In this document: positions 1 through 8,030 of the stretch, in pieces
Position numbering within the stretch: the first letter of the stretch is position 1
Layout: the number at the start of each line of letters is the position of its first letter
Assembly: GCA_031550725.1 (NCBI GenBank)
Contig: JAVBOH010000014.1
Location: forward strand, 111,097 to 175,096
Source of the DNA: UBA946 sp031550725
Lineage (GTDB): Bacteria > Bacillota > Clostridia > Oscillospirales > Ruminococcaceae
Direction: 5' to 3'
DNA: 64,000 nucleotides
Position numbers and translations under genes: made by a program
The notes under the pieces: model-generated
Database searches by the model: none
What the model saw: only the letters and a program-made list of their open reading frames with translations
What the model was told of the DNA's origin: nothing

Positions 1-749
1 TCAAGCAGTCTGTCATATGCAGCACCATCTTTTTCATGTGGTATATTAATAAAATTCATAAGATAATCAAATGAATCACAACCTTTATTGGTGAACTCAT
101 GAAGTCCTATCGGAATTATTGGCTGTCCGTTTATAGTCCCAAACATTTCAGCTGCTTTTTTTATTGCTGATACAAACCCATCCGTTGTTGTCATATCTGG
201 TGATCCAATTGCCTCATATATATCCTTACGCACCAAAAATGTCTGATTTGATGCGACATTATCATATGTTTTATAATCCTCTGGTGTGTATGAGCTGTTT
301 GGATATCTATATGTGTTTCCATCCGTTTCAGCATACCATTTCATCTTTTTTTCATCTGTTACTTCATAAAAATGCATATCATATTTATCTGCGAGTTCAT
401 TTAATGAATACACATATCCGTTATCAATTATCCCTTGCAAATGTGAGTCCCACCATCCAAGTGTTATAATATCAGGCAAGCTTTCACCCGCTATTAACGC
501 ATTAAGCTTTTCATTTTCACTTCCCTGTGGCACGACAAAATCAACTATTACCCCTGTATCTTCTGTGATTTTTTTTGATACGGCATTTTCACCCCATCCT
601 GTATTAAACCATGAGAAATTTATATACCACTTTAGCTCTGTAATTTCATCATTTTCTTTAGATACATTTTTTATATCACAAGACACAAAGGTGACCATTA
701 TGACTATACATAATACCACCGCTTTAATCAGTTTATATTTATGCAACAT
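1..749 (-). CDS. ABC transporter solute-binding lipoprotein (partial, C-terminus off the left edge)
   Basis: About 249 N-terminal codons are visible; the gene runs off base 1. The protein begins MLHKYKLIKAVV and has a type II signal peptide with lipobox FVSC, so it should be lipid-anchored outside the membrane. The region after it (electron-acceptor-like ITEDTG...DFVVPQG, then LPDIITLGWWDS, and QTFLVRKDIYEAIG) is typical of family 1 extracellular sugar-binding proteins of the LipO type. The start at 749 is preceded by AGGTGATC. It follows the second permease by 59 bases in the same orientation, so it is probably a second binding protein of the same importer. The ligand cannot be told from sequence. 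Confidence 0.8.
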   Translation of the reverse strand, partial: MLHKYKLIKAVVLCIVIMVTFVSCDIKNVSKENDEITELKWYINFSWFNTGWGENAVSKKITEDTGVIVDFVVPQGSENEKLNALIAGESLPDIITLGWWDSHLQGIIDNGYVYSLNELADKYDMHFYEVTDEKKMKWYAETDGNTYRYPNSSYTPEDYKTYDNVASNQTFLVRKDIYEAIGSPDMTTTDGFVSAIKKAAEMFGTINGQPIIPIGLHEFTNKGCDSFDYLMNFINIPHEKDGAAYDRLL

Positions 750-808
750 AATGATCACCTCATACTTAATTATTCAATTATAATTATAACATATTTAATT
801 CAAAATGT

Positions 809-1702
809 CTATTCTTTTACGCTTCCTGCCGAAATATTTCCAATGATATACTTAGAGCAAAATGCGAATACGATAAGCACTGGTATTACTGAAATTGCAA
901 GTGTAAGATAAACTGCTCCTAGATTTGTTATAACATCCTTAACAGATTTCAATGAACCTACCATTACAGGAAGTGTGAATTTTTTAGGTGAGTTTAAGAT
1001 TACCATTGGCAATAAGTAATTGTTCCAGCTGCCGATAAATGCGCCGATTGATGTTGTTGCTATACCAGGTGCCATTATCGGAAGTACTATCTGATGAAAA
1101 ATTCGGAGTTCGCCTGCGCCATCAATTCGTGGTGCTTCAAGTATTGACTTTGGCAGTACTGATAAAATATACTGTCTTAGGAAAAATACTGTCGCAGGGC
1201 TTGCGATAGACGGTATGATAAGCGGTGCATATTTATTTACAAGACCCATTGCATTAATCAAGTCATAAAAACCTAATAATCCTAATTGACCTGGTACCAT
1301 CATAAAGATTAGAATTACTGTGAAAATTATTTTACTGCCTTTAAATTTGTAAAATGCAAACGCATATGCAGTTAAAGCTGAGAAATATGCAAGCAATGCT
1401 GTACTTACTACTGCTATAAATAAGCTGTTTAGAAAGCCTCTTGCGATATCCATATTTGCTGTTACTACTTCCCAGTTTGCTTTTATATTTATTCCTGGGA
1501 TTAGTGTAAAACTTTTCATGATGTCATTACCGCTGCGTGTGGCGTTTATCATCATGATAAGGAACGGCAGCAAGCAAGTAACACTTACTACTATAAGAAA
1601 TAAATACAGCAAAGTTTTTGCCAGTGAAAATGGTTTCTTATGTATGATATGTACTGCTTCATCAGAGGATGTTGTTACTGTTATAATTTTCTTATCAGAC
1701 AT
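809..1702 (-). CDS. Carbohydrate ABC transporter permease, MalG/LacG type
   Basis: A 297-residue inner-membrane permease of the binding-protein-dependent sugar importer family. Six hydrophobic segments are visible, starting near residue 20, and the EAA loop reads EAPRIDGAGELRIFHQIVLP, the site that contacts the ATPase. The start is placed at ATG 1702 (MSDKKIIT), one base after the stop of the upstream permease and just behind AGGAGGAGGA; a longer reading from 1750 would overlap that gene and lacks a ribosome binding site. Translational coupling with the partner permease is likely. No ATPase is encoded nearby, so an MsmK-type shared ATPase is the likely partner (inference). Confidence 0.9.
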   Translation of the reverse strand: MSDKKIITVTTSSDEAVHIIHKKPFSLAKTLLYLFLIVVSVTCLLPFLIMMINATRSGNDIMKSFTLIPGINIKANWEVVTANMDIARGFLNSLFIAVVSTALLAYFSALTAYAFAFYKFKGSKIIFTVILIFMMVPGQLGLLGFYDLINAMGLVNKYAPLIIPSIASPATVFFLRQYILSVLPKSILEAPRIDGAGELRIFHQIVLPIMAPGIATTSIGAFIGSWNNYLLPMVILNSPKKFTLPVMVGSLKSVKDVITNLGAVYLTLAISVIPVLIVFAFCSKYIIGNISAGSVKE

Positions 1703-1703
1703 A

Positions 1704-2633
1704 TTAATCCTCCTCCTTATTTGCATACATGATTTTGTAAACAACAGCACTGCATATTGCTATAATAAAGAACAATACAAATGCAACCGCTGCTGAGTAG
1801 CCAACCTGATGATTCTTGAACGCCATGTTATACAAGTGCATTACTACTGTTAAGAGTGAATTTCGTGGTGCACCTGCATGATCTGTTATAAGGAATGGTA
1901 TATCGAAAATCTGCAATCCGCCGATTAGCGAGGTTATTGCTATATAAAGCAAAATTGGCTTTAACAGCGGGAGTGTTATTGATGTGAATATTTTCATTCG
2001 TCCTGCACCATCTATTGATGCTGCTTCCATATAGTCTGAGCTTATGCCCTGTACACCTGCCATCAGCATGATAAATGTGTTGCCAAACCACATCCATGCA
2101 CCTATCATACTTACAGCAAACTGTGCTGTTCCAGGCTCTCCGAGCCAGTTAATATTATTTACTCCAAAGCTATTAAGCAGCTGATTGATAGTACCATATT
2201 TCCAGTCAAGCAATGTCTGGAACAAGAATGCTACCGATGTTGCTGCTATTAGGTTTGGCAAGTAGAATAATGCTCTGAAAATCCCAAGTCCTTTGATACG
2301 ATATTTCATATCTGCGAAAACAATTGTCAATAGCATTGCAAGACCCATCTGAACGACTATATTTAGTCCCCAGATTTTTAATGTATTCAGAAACGAGTTC
2401 CAGAATATTGAACTTGTCAGAACTCGTTTATAATTATCAAGGCCAATAAATGTTGCTTCACCATATCCTTTGTACTGGGTAAAGCTTAAGTAAAATGTTC
2501 GTACGAACGGATATATACTGAATGTCAGAAAAACTATCAAAAACGGTATTATAAAGAAAAATCCTGTTCTTGTAATTTTCGAATTCAATCTGCTAGGCTT
2601 AATTTTCTGATTCTTTGCTGCTGTTTCTGCCAC
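1704..2633 (-). CDS. Carbohydrate ABC transporter permease, MalF/UgpA type
   Basis: A 309-residue inner-membrane permease, partner of the MalG-type subunit downstream. Hydrophobic segments begin with RTGFFFIIPFLIVFLTF after a basic N-terminus, and the EAA loop is EAASIDGAGRMKIFTSITLP. The start chosen is GTG 2633 (MAETAAKNQK), 6 bases behind AGGTGAT; an in-frame GTG at 2642 overlaps that ribosome binding site and is less likely. The gene lies 279 bases downstream of the binding-protein gene, with a stem-loop in the gap, and its stop sits one base before the next permease start. Confidence 0.9.
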   Translation of the reverse strand: MAETAAKNQKIKPSRLNSKITRTGFFFIIPFLIVFLTFSIYPFVRTFYLSFTQYKGYGEATFIGLDNYKRVLTSSIFWNSFLNTLKIWGLNIVVQMGLAMLLTIVFADMKYRIKGLGIFRALFYLPNLIAATSVAFLFQTLLDWKYGTINQLLNSFGVNNINWLGEPGTAQFAVSMIGAWMWFGNTFIMLMAGVQGISSDYMEAASIDGAGRMKIFTSITLPLLKPILLYIAITSLIGGLQIFDIPFLITDHAGAPRNSLLTVVMHLYNMAFKNHQVGYSAAVAFVLFFIIAICSAVVYKIMYANKEED

Positions 2634-2779
2634 AAAAATCACCTCATTCTTTGTTTGCCATCAAAAAGTTATTACTTTAAACTTTTGCTCTTTTATTTTA
2701 TATTAAGCTCTTATATCCTTGGCAAGAATGTACTTTCTTAAGGTACATAAAAGATATTAAATCTTTTATAAAACTAAGA

Positions 2780-2838
2780 GCGGCGGATTTGCAAAGGGTA
2801 TACTATTTGAAGGGTGGGTATACCCTTTGACCTGCCGC
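2780..2838 (-). promoter_or_regulatory. Intergenic stem-loop between binding-protein and permease genes
   Basis: GCGGC and AAAGGGTATAC at 2780-2803 pair with GTATACCCTTT and GCCGC at 2819-2838. On the transcribed (minus) strand no U-run directly follows the stem, so a processing or mRNA-stabilising hairpin that raises binding-protein expression over the permeases fits better than a full terminator. Such hairpins are common in msmE/malE-type operons; the function here is inferred. Confidence 0.5.
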
Positions 2839-2912
2839 ATTTTTTAGGGGGGTTGAAAAGAAGAATTATCTATAATTAGAATTCAGCTAGATTAATGGGG
2901 GAGTTTTTTCGG

Positions 2913-4244
2913 TTATTGTGGTACTTCGATTTCTGGGAAAGTTTCCTTAACTTCCTTATAGAATGCCTTCAATGCATCATCCTTGGACATTTCATTATTC
3001 ATAACCTTTTCAATTGCTGATGAAAGCATTGCGCCAATTTGATCATCGTAACCTGTTACGATTGAATAGTCAATGTACTGTGCTTCGTTTAAATAGAACT
3101 GATATGTTTTCTGTCCGCCAAATGCTTCAACTTCTTTGTCCTTGAGTTCTTCAAGTACTGATTTCATTGAAACTACATCGCCGCCCGATACATCTGCCCA
3201 CCACTTTTGTGTGTCAGCATTTAATGTACACCACTCAACAAAGTCCCAAGATGCATCTTTATTTAGTGAATATTCAGAGATACCCATGAATGTTCCGCCT
3301 CCGAAGAAGCTGTTTGGACCTGAACAAATTCCGTATTTACCAACATTTTCTTCTGCATGGTCACGAATAATTAATGCACCCCATGATGGCATTACATATG
3401 ACATAACCTGTGTTTTTGGTGTGTCTGCTGCGATTTCATCTAGTCCGCTCCAGCCTGCATTTACAGGAAGTTCACCAGCCATTGATGCATACCATGCTGC
3501 TGACCATTCTGGTGCGTATGCGATATATTCATTCTGATAAAGTGAAACTGCACAATCAAAGTATGCTAGTCTGTCTGCTGACATTACAAGCTTATTTCCG
3601 TCTAGCCATGAGCCTGCTGAATCTGCAAATCTTCTGATACCGCCTTGGTCTGCAAAGATTACATATCCCTTGTCCTTTATTTCCTGTGCAGAAGTTATCA
3701 TTGCATTATAATCTTTATACTTTGCTGCTACGAAATCAGGGTCATCGTTTCCCCATACTTCTTGTGCTAAGTCACGTCTGTAAATTATTGAACCTGGTGT
3801 CATCTGCCAGCTTATTGCTCTTAATGTACCATTTGTATCTTTACCTACTTCGTATACATAATCAACAAGCTTTTCTTTAGCTACTGCGTCTGCACCATAT
3901 TGAGTTAAATCTGTGAAGTAGCCTGCTTCAAAGAAGTTAGGAAGCATTTGAGGCTCACCAACGATTATATCAACCTCTGTTGACTTTGAACCAAGTGCAG
4001 CTTGAAGTTTTGTCTGATAGTCACCAGACTGTACTTCCAAATAATCAACTTGAATACCTGTTTCAGCTGTATACTTTTCTGCAAACTGCTTTAGGTCAGC
4101 TGTGATTGACCATACTGTGATTTTTTCTGGTTTACTGTCACCACCTGATTTTTTTGTACTTGTATCTGAAGAACAAGCTCCTAGTGATAATGTCATTGCT
4201 GCTGTTAAACCTAAACCTATGATTTTTTTAGTTGTAGTGTTCAT
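2913..4244 (-). CDS. ABC transporter sugar-binding lipoprotein
   Basis: A 443-residue family 1 extracellular solute-binding protein. The N-terminus MNTTTKKIIGLGL ends in lipobox LGAC, so the mature protein is lipid-anchored outside the membrane. Family signs are ITVWSITADLKQFAEKY near the mature N-terminus, QAALGSKSTEVDIIVGEPQM, and a C-terminal WADVSGGDVVS region. The start at 4244 is preceded by TAGGAGGTAAT. It is the first gene of the importer operon (binding protein, permease, permease, second binding protein). The substrate is probably an oligosaccharide, but cannot be named. Confidence 0.9.
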   Translation of the reverse strand: MNTTTKKIIGLGLTAAMTLSLGACSSDTSTKKSGGDSKPEKITVWSITADLKQFAEKYTAETGIQVDYLEVQSGDYQTKLQAALGSKSTEVDIIVGEPQMLPNFFEAGYFTDLTQYGADAVAKEKLVDYVYEVGKDTNGTLRAISWQMTPGSIIYRRDLAQEVWGNDDPDFVAAKYKDYNAMITSAQEIKDKGYVIFADQGGIRRFADSAGSWLDGNKLVMSADRLAYFDCAVSLYQNEYIAYAPEWSAAWYASMAGELPVNAGWSGLDEIAADTPKTQVMSYVMPSWGALIIRDHAEENVGKYGICSGPNSFFGGGTFMGISEYSLNKDASWDFVEWCTLNADTQKWWADVSGGDVVSMKSVLEELKDKEVEAFGGQKTYQFYLNEAQYIDYSIVTGYDDQIGAMLSSAIEKVMNNEMSKDDALKAFYKEVKETFPEIEVPQ

Positions 4245-4466
4245 AATATTACCTCCTAATATAATTATGTTTTGTTTTGTATGTTTTCGTTCATCCTTTG
4301 GATTAACTATATTCTAACACACATCTAACACAATTTTAATGGGGTAATTTTTATTGAGGTGTCATTTTTTTATATAACACGAAAAATTTTTCGGCACTTT
4401 ATTATTACAATTCAGTTACGATTTTATTACAAATTAAGTCATAACAATGTCAATATGGAACAACTA

Positions 4467-4494
4467 TTGAATATTTATATCTATGTGATATAAT
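4467..4494 (+). promoter_or_regulatory. Sigma-A promoter of the structured RNA
   Basis: TTGAAT (4467-4472), a 16-base spacer and TATAAT (4489-4494). Transcription should begin near 4501, directly ahead of the structured RNA and more than 300 bases before the citrate synthase promoter. Confidence 0.65.
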
Positions 4495-4500
4495 GGTGGT

Positions 4501-4710
4501 GAGCAGATAAAAAAACAGACTGCTTATTATGTGTAAAATAGAACAAACCGATGAAACGAGGGATGCCAATGCTTTTCTTTACTTGCGGTATGGTCAAGGA
4601 GAGGCTTTCCGCCTTGTTGCCGTCAGATGACGGTGAAGCGCCGAATTTTTCGCAAGTTAATATTACTTTATAGGGAATATCTTTAATTGATATTCCCTTT
4701 ATATTCTTTA
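4501..4710 (+). ncRNA. Structured non-coding RNA of unrecognised family, with own promoter and terminator
   Basis: This roughly 200-base transcript fills much of the 640-base gap between the importer operon and citrate synthase. Visible pairings are ACTTGCG 4581-4587 with CGCAAGT 4651-4657, CAAGG with CCTTG around 4595-4616, CCGTC 4620-4624 with GACGG 4629-4633, and ATGCC 4563-4567 with GGTAT 4587-4591. The last one crosses the first helix, implying a pseudoknot. The transcript ends in a rho-independent terminator at 4673-4697. The only ORF here is antisense and has no ribosome binding site. The raiA-motif RNAs of Firmicutes are one possibility I could not confirm; 6S, SRP, RNase P and tmRNA signatures are absent. 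Confidence 0.6.
4673..4710 (+). terminator. Rho-independent terminator of the structured RNA
   Basis: GGGAATATC (4673-4681), a 7-base loop, GATATTCCC (4689-4697), followed by a T-rich tract. It separates the RNA from the citrate synthase promoter about 90 bases downstream. Confidence 0.75.
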
Positions 4711-4784
4711 ATTTCATATAATATATATTAATACATATCTAAATGGTATATATTATTAAATAAATATGAAATATTAATATTTTC

Positions 4785-4813
4785 TTGAAATCGACATCTG
4801 AATATGTTATAAT
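4785..4813 (+). promoter_or_regulatory. Sigma-A promoter of citrate synthase
   Basis: TTGAAA (4785-4790), a 17-base spacer and TATAAT (4808-4813), 77 bases before the chosen start codon. Confidence 0.7.
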
Positions 4814-4890
4814 AATTATATTCTTTTTTATTTTTCATCTTTTTTTGAGATGATACATTACTATATTATACAAAGAAAGGACAGATGAAA

Positions 4891-6258
4891 ATGGCTTTTA
4901 ATTACAATTTTTCAAACGTCACACCGCAAATAGTAGAATTAGCTGAGATTTGTAAAAATAACTGTACAATCGCACCGGAGCTTTATGGTAAGTATGATGT
5001 AAAGCGTGGTTTACGTGATTTGAATGGTAAAGGTGTCCTCGCCGGTCTTACTGAAATTTCGGAAATCGTTTCATATAAGGAAAAGGACGGTGAATCTGTC
5101 CCTTGTGAAGGTGAGCTTTATTACAGAGGTCATAGTGTTTACGACCTTGTTAATGGTTTTACCTCCGATAAACGTTTCGGATTTGAGGAAACTACATATC
5201 TTTTGCTTTTCGGTAAACTTCCTACTGCTGATGAACTTAATAAATTCAGTAACCTGCTTGCTGATTACAGAAAACTGCCTACTACTTTTGTTCGTGATGT
5301 TATTATGAAATCTCCTAGCAATGACATTATGAATAGTCTTGGCAGAGGTGTGCTTACTCTTTATTCCTATGATGATTATCCTAACGATACATCTATTGAT
5401 AATGTTTTACGCCAATCACTTGAATTGATTGCTTTGTTCCCTCTTATTGCTGTTTACAGCTATCAGGCTAAGACTTATTATCTTGACGGCGGCAGTTTCT
5501 TTATTCATCAGCCATTGCCAGAGCTTTCTACTGCTGAAAACATTCTGCATTTACTTCGTCCTGACAGCTCATATACTGAGCTTGAAGCTCGTATTCTTGA
5601 CCTTGCTCTTGTTCTTCATGCTGAACATGGCGGCGGTAACAACTCAACATTTACTACTCATGTTGTTACATCTTCTGGTACAGATACTTATTCTGCTATC
5701 GCTGCTGCACTTTCATCATTGAAAGGTCCTAAGCATGGTGGCGCTAACATTAAGGTTACTCAGATGTTTGAAGATATGAAAGAAAATATCTCCGACTGGA
5801 CTGATGAAGATGCTGTTAAGAATTATCTTACAAAGCTTTTACATAAGGATGGTTTTGATAAATCAGGTCTTATTTATGGTATGGGTCATGCTGTTTATTC
5901 AATTTCCGACCCTCGTGCTAATATTCTTCGCCAATCTGTTAAGAGTCTTTCCGAAGAAAAACATATGGAAAAGGAATTTGCTCTTTATAATATGATTGAG
6001 CGTCTTGCTCCTGAAGTTATTGCTAAGGAACGCAGAATTTACAAGGGTGTTTCCGCTAACATCGATTTTTACAGCGGATTTGCATACTCCATGCTTAATC
6101 TACCACCAGAGCTTTACACTCCTTTGTTCGCTATTTCAAGAATTTCCGGATGGTCTGCTCACAGACTTGAAGAACTTATTCAGAATGGTAAAATTATTCG
6201 TCCTGCTTACAAAGCTGTTCAGGAACATAATGACTACATTCCTTTGGATAATAGATAA
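4891..6258 (+). CDS. gltA: Citrate synthase
   Basis: Condenses acetyl-CoA and oxaloacetate to citrate. The 455-residue protein carries the family hallmarks: LHAEHGGGNNSTFTTHVV with the catalytic His, KGPKHGGAN, and YGMGHAVYSISDPRA containing the second catalytic His and the substrate-binding Arg, plus a C-terminal SGWSAHRLEEL. The N-terminus is longer than in the short type II bacterial enzymes, as in the clostridial citrate/2-methylcitrate synthase group. ATG 4891 has better spacing (9 bases) from AAAGGA than ATG 4885 (3 bases). It has its own promoter and terminator, so it is monocistronic; in a fermenter it would supply 2-oxoglutarate for glutamate. Confidence 0.92.
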   Translation: MAFNYNFSNVTPQIVELAEICKNNCTIAPELYGKYDVKRGLRDLNGKGVLAGLTEISEIVSYKEKDGESVPCEGELYYRGHSVYDLVNGFTSDKRFGFEETTYLLLFGKLPTADELNKFSNLLADYRKLPTTFVRDVIMKSPSNDIMNSLGRGVLTLYSYDDYPNDTSIDNVLRQSLELIALFPLIAVYSYQAKTYYLDGGSFFIHQPLPELSTAENILHLLRPDSSYTELEARILDLALVLHAEHGGGNNSTFTTHVVTSSGTDTYSAIAAALSSLKGPKHGGANIKVTQMFEDMKENISDWTDEDAVKNYLTKLLHKDGFDKSGLIYGMGHAVYSISDPRANILRQSVKSLSEEKHMEKEFALYNMIERLAPEVIAKERRIYKGVSANIDFYSGFAYSMLNLPPELYTPLFAISRISGWSAHRLEELIQNGKIIRPAYKAVQEHNDYIPLDNR

Positions 6259-6269
6259 TTTATATGTAT

Positions 6270-6312
6270 TAAAAAAACGGTATCTTTTCAATTAAAGATA
6301 CCGTTTTTTTAT
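6270..6312 (+). terminator. Terminator after citrate synthase
   Basis: AACGGTATCTTT pairs with AAAGATACCGTT across a short loop and is followed by a run of T. Confidence 0.8.
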
Positions 6313-6345
6313 CAATGTGTTTTGTATATTATTAAATAAAATTTA

Positions 6346-6378
6346 AACCCTCGTAAATACATGATTTACGAGGGTAAA
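6346..6378 (-). terminator. Terminator after rpsI
   Basis: CCCTCGTAAAT and ATTTACGAGGG form a perfect stem around a 5-base loop, followed on the minus strand by a T-rich tract. It ends the rplM-rpsI transcript. Confidence 0.7.
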
Positions 6379-6401
6379 TAAACATATATAAGATAAACTG
6401 A

Positions 6402-6803
6402 TTATCTTTTACTGAACTGTGGAGCACGACGTGCAGCCTTGAGTCCGTATTTCTTTCTTTCCTTCATACGTGGGTCACGAGTTAAGAATCCAGCCTTCTT
6501 AAGAGCAGGACGCAAATTAGCATCATACTGAAGAAGTGCTCTTGAAAGACCATGTCTGATAGCACCAGCCTGACCAGTTACACCGCCGCCTGTAACAGTA
6601 CAAACGATGTCAAACTTTTCAGTAGTTTCAGTTAGGTTAACTGGCTGTCTAACAATTAGCTTAAGTGTTTCAAGACCGAAATAATCATCAATATCTCTGC
6701 CGTTGATTGTTACGTTACCGCTGCCTGCATATACTCTAACTCTGGCAACAGAATGTTTTCTTCTGCCTGTACCATAAAAATATGGCTGTTTTGATTCGTA
6801 CAT
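6402..6803 (-). CDS. rpsI: 30S ribosomal protein S9
   Basis: A 133-residue small-subunit protein whose basic C-terminal tail reaches the P-site tRNA. Family signs are YGTGRRKHSVARVRV near the N-terminus, GGGVTGQAGAIRHGLSRALL in the middle, and the C-terminal DPRMKERKKYG...APQFSKR ending in the universal Ser-Lys-Arg. The gene follows rplM by 15 bases, the conserved L13-S9 operon order, and both are driven from the promoter upstream of rplM. Confidence 0.97.
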   Translation of the reverse strand: MYESKQPYFYGTGRRKHSVARVRVYAGSGNVTINGRDIDDYFGLETLKLIVRQPVNLTETTEKFDIVCTVTGGGVTGQAGAIRHGLSRALLQYDANLRPALKKAGFLTRDPRMKERKKYGLKAARRAPQFSKR

Positions 6804-6818
6804 CTTACGTTGCCTCCC

Positions 6819-7247
6819 TTATATTTCGTAGTTTTCAGGCTTCTGAGCTTCATGGTTATGAGCCTCGCCTGCATAAGTTCTAAGACGCTTTAGTGCTGCT
6901 CTACCAACATGGTTATTTGGAAGCATACCGTTTACAGCAATCTTCATAGCTCTCTCTGGTTCTTTAACCATCATGTCGCTATACTTGATTTCTTTTAGAC
7001 CAGAAATCCAGCCTGTGTGCCATTTGTATGTTTTCTGCTCAAGCTTCTTACCTGTAAGAACAGCTTTTGCACAGTTTACGATGATTACGTGATCTCCGCA
7101 ATCAGCGTGTGGAGCAAATGTTGGCTTGTTCTTGCCACGAAGGATTGAAGCAGCTTCAGCAGCTACTCTACCTAGTGACTTATCTGTTGCATCAAGCACA
7201 TACCACTTGCGGCTTATTTCATTAGCCTTAGGCATATAAGTTGACAT
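6819..7247 (-). CDS. rplM: 50S ribosomal protein L13
   Basis: A 142-residue primary-binding large-subunit protein, the usual length for the family. It reads MSTYMPKANEISRKWYVLD, then GRVAAEAASILRGKNKPTFAPH and GMLPNNHVGRAALKRLRTYAG, all L13 signatures. The start is ATG 7247, 7 bases behind GAGGAG; a reading from 7463 would run through the promoter and leader and is not real. L13 autoregulates through its mRNA leader in Firmicutes, and a matching leader lies immediately upstream. Confidence 0.97.
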   Translation of the reverse strand: MSTYMPKANEISRKWYVLDATDKSLGRVAAEAASILRGKNKPTFAPHADCGDHVIIVNCAKAVLTGKKLEQKTYKWHTGWISGLKEIKYSDMMVKEPERAMKIAVNGMLPNNHVGRAALKRLRTYAGEAHNHEAQKPENYEI

Positions 7248-7343
7248 AGTCATTCTCCTCATAAATTTTATTTTTTGTAAAGACTCTTTTAATGCGGGCA
7301 ACTCTCCAACACATTCATAATTACAGTCTGAAACAACGTTATT
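7248..7343 (-). promoter_or_regulatory. Ribosomal protein L13-type mRNA leader
   Basis: The ~95-base untranslated leader between the promoter and rplM contains TAACGTTGTT, then GTTGCCCGCATTAAAAGAGT close to the gene. The CCGCAT...AAGAGT block resembles the conserved core of the Firmicutes L13 leader, bound by L13 for autogenous control. The match is from memory of the family; a covariance-model search (L13_leader) would settle it. Confidence 0.5.
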
Positions 7344-7344
7344 T

Positions 7345-7373
7345 ATTATAACAGCTTGTTTTACCAATGTCAA
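7345..7373 (-). promoter_or_regulatory. Consensus promoter of rplM-rpsI
   Basis: On the minus strand, TTGACA (7368-7373), a 17-base spacer and TATAAT (7345-7350): a perfect sigma-A promoter, as expected for a ribosomal protein operon. Confidence 0.85.
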
Positions 7374-7764
7374 TAGGCATTTTGCCGAATTTTTAATATA
7401 TATCCCTCTATCTCTCTTATTCTCTCCTATTTGCTCTTTATCTCTACAATTCTCTGTTTTCATTTCATTATTTGAAATTTGTTGTTTTTCATAAAAACTA
7501 TCATTTATGATTTATGTATCTGTATATATTAACAATTATTTGTCACGATTTATAACTCCTTTGTTAATTCTCTTCTTGTAATAATTTTTGTACATAATAC
7601 ATTACAAAATCAGATAAAATACTATCTACTTCCTTATATATGTATTTTACTTTATCAACAAATGTTATCATAACATAATAGAAGTTTATTAATTCACACT
7701 ATATTGTCATAACCTTACGTTATATCATAACGGTAAATACATATAACTTTTTTAACGCAAATAC
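7374..7764. other. AT-rich intergenic stretch with no recognised feature
   Basis: About 390 bases between the divergent rplM and aro promoters. I see no ORF with a ribosome binding site, no strong hairpin and no RNA signature here. Confidence 0.5.
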
Positions 7765-7793
7765 TTGACATAAATGGAATAAAGGTATATAAT
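7765..7793 (+). promoter_or_regulatory. Consensus promoter of the aro operon leader
   Basis: TTGACA (7765-7770), a 17-base spacer and TATAAT (7788-7793). Transcription from about 7800 would include the leader peptide, the attenuator and the LRR-aro genes. Confidence 0.85.
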
Positions 7794-7828
7794 ATGTATA
7801 TTAATTACAGGATTTGGGGATTATCATC

Positions 7829-7957
7829 ATGATATCTTTATTAAGTTGGATTTACTTTATATTTTGCGCAGGTGCAAGCTTTTTTAGCTTCCGCTTCTTT
7901 TTTGCGACCCTAAAAAATATAATGCCGAATTCAGCGGACACATTAATTTGTAATTAA
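7829..7957 (+). CDS. Phe-rich leader peptide of the aro operon attenuator
   Basis: A 42-codon ORF starting about 30 bases after the predicted transcription start, behind a weak GGGGATT. Eight of 42 residues are Phe, seven of them codons 12-25 (F12, F18, F19, F21, F23, F24, F25), with one Trp at 7 and one Tyr at 9. It resembles PheL-type leader peptides rather than a functional protein. The Phe cluster overlaps an RNA segment (TCCGCT, 7890-7895) that can pair with the downstream antiterminator arm, and the stop codon lies just beyond that arm. It is therefore likely to be a sensor of charged tRNA-Phe for the shikimate genes downstream. Homologous peptides upstream of aro operons in relatives would confirm it. 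Confidence 0.7.
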   Translation: MISLLSWIYFIFCAGASFFSFRFFFATLKNIMPNSADTLICN

Positions 7958-8009
7958 TATTTGTGTATAAACTGTCTGCGGCATAAGTGTCACAGGCTTT
8001 TTTTATTTT
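7923..8009 (+). promoter_or_regulatory. Transcription attenuator (antiterminator / terminator) of the aro operon
   Basis: Segment 2 (TGCCG 7923-7927 and GCGGACA 7934-7940) pairs with segment 3 (TGTCTGCGGCA 7973-7983) to give an antiterminator. Segment 3 alternatively pairs with segment 4: GTCTGCGGC 7974-7982 with GTCACAGGC 7989-7997, six Watson-Crick pairs, two G-U and one mismatch, loop ATAAGT, followed directly by seven T (7998-8004). The two structures are mutually exclusive. Segment 1 (7890-7895) inside the Phe codons pairs with AGCGGA (7933-7938). This is the full arrangement of a leader-peptide attenuator. Confidence 0.7.
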
Positions 8010-8030
8010 CGTACGAAAGGATAACTTAAA

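Noticed and set aside
164..469. Plus-strand ORFs over the left-edge importer genes
   Set aside because: They lie antisense to clear binding-protein and permease genes and have no ribosome binding sites; the same holds for other shadow ORFs in the window.
4481..4717. 78-codon ORF on the minus strand, antisense to the structured RNA
   Set aside because: No ribosome binding site, low-complexity opening, and it is fully explained by the RNA hairpins and terminator on the opposite strand.
7248..7463. N-terminal extension of L13
   Set aside because: It would run through a perfect promoter and leader; ATG 7247 has the ribosome binding site and gives the family length.
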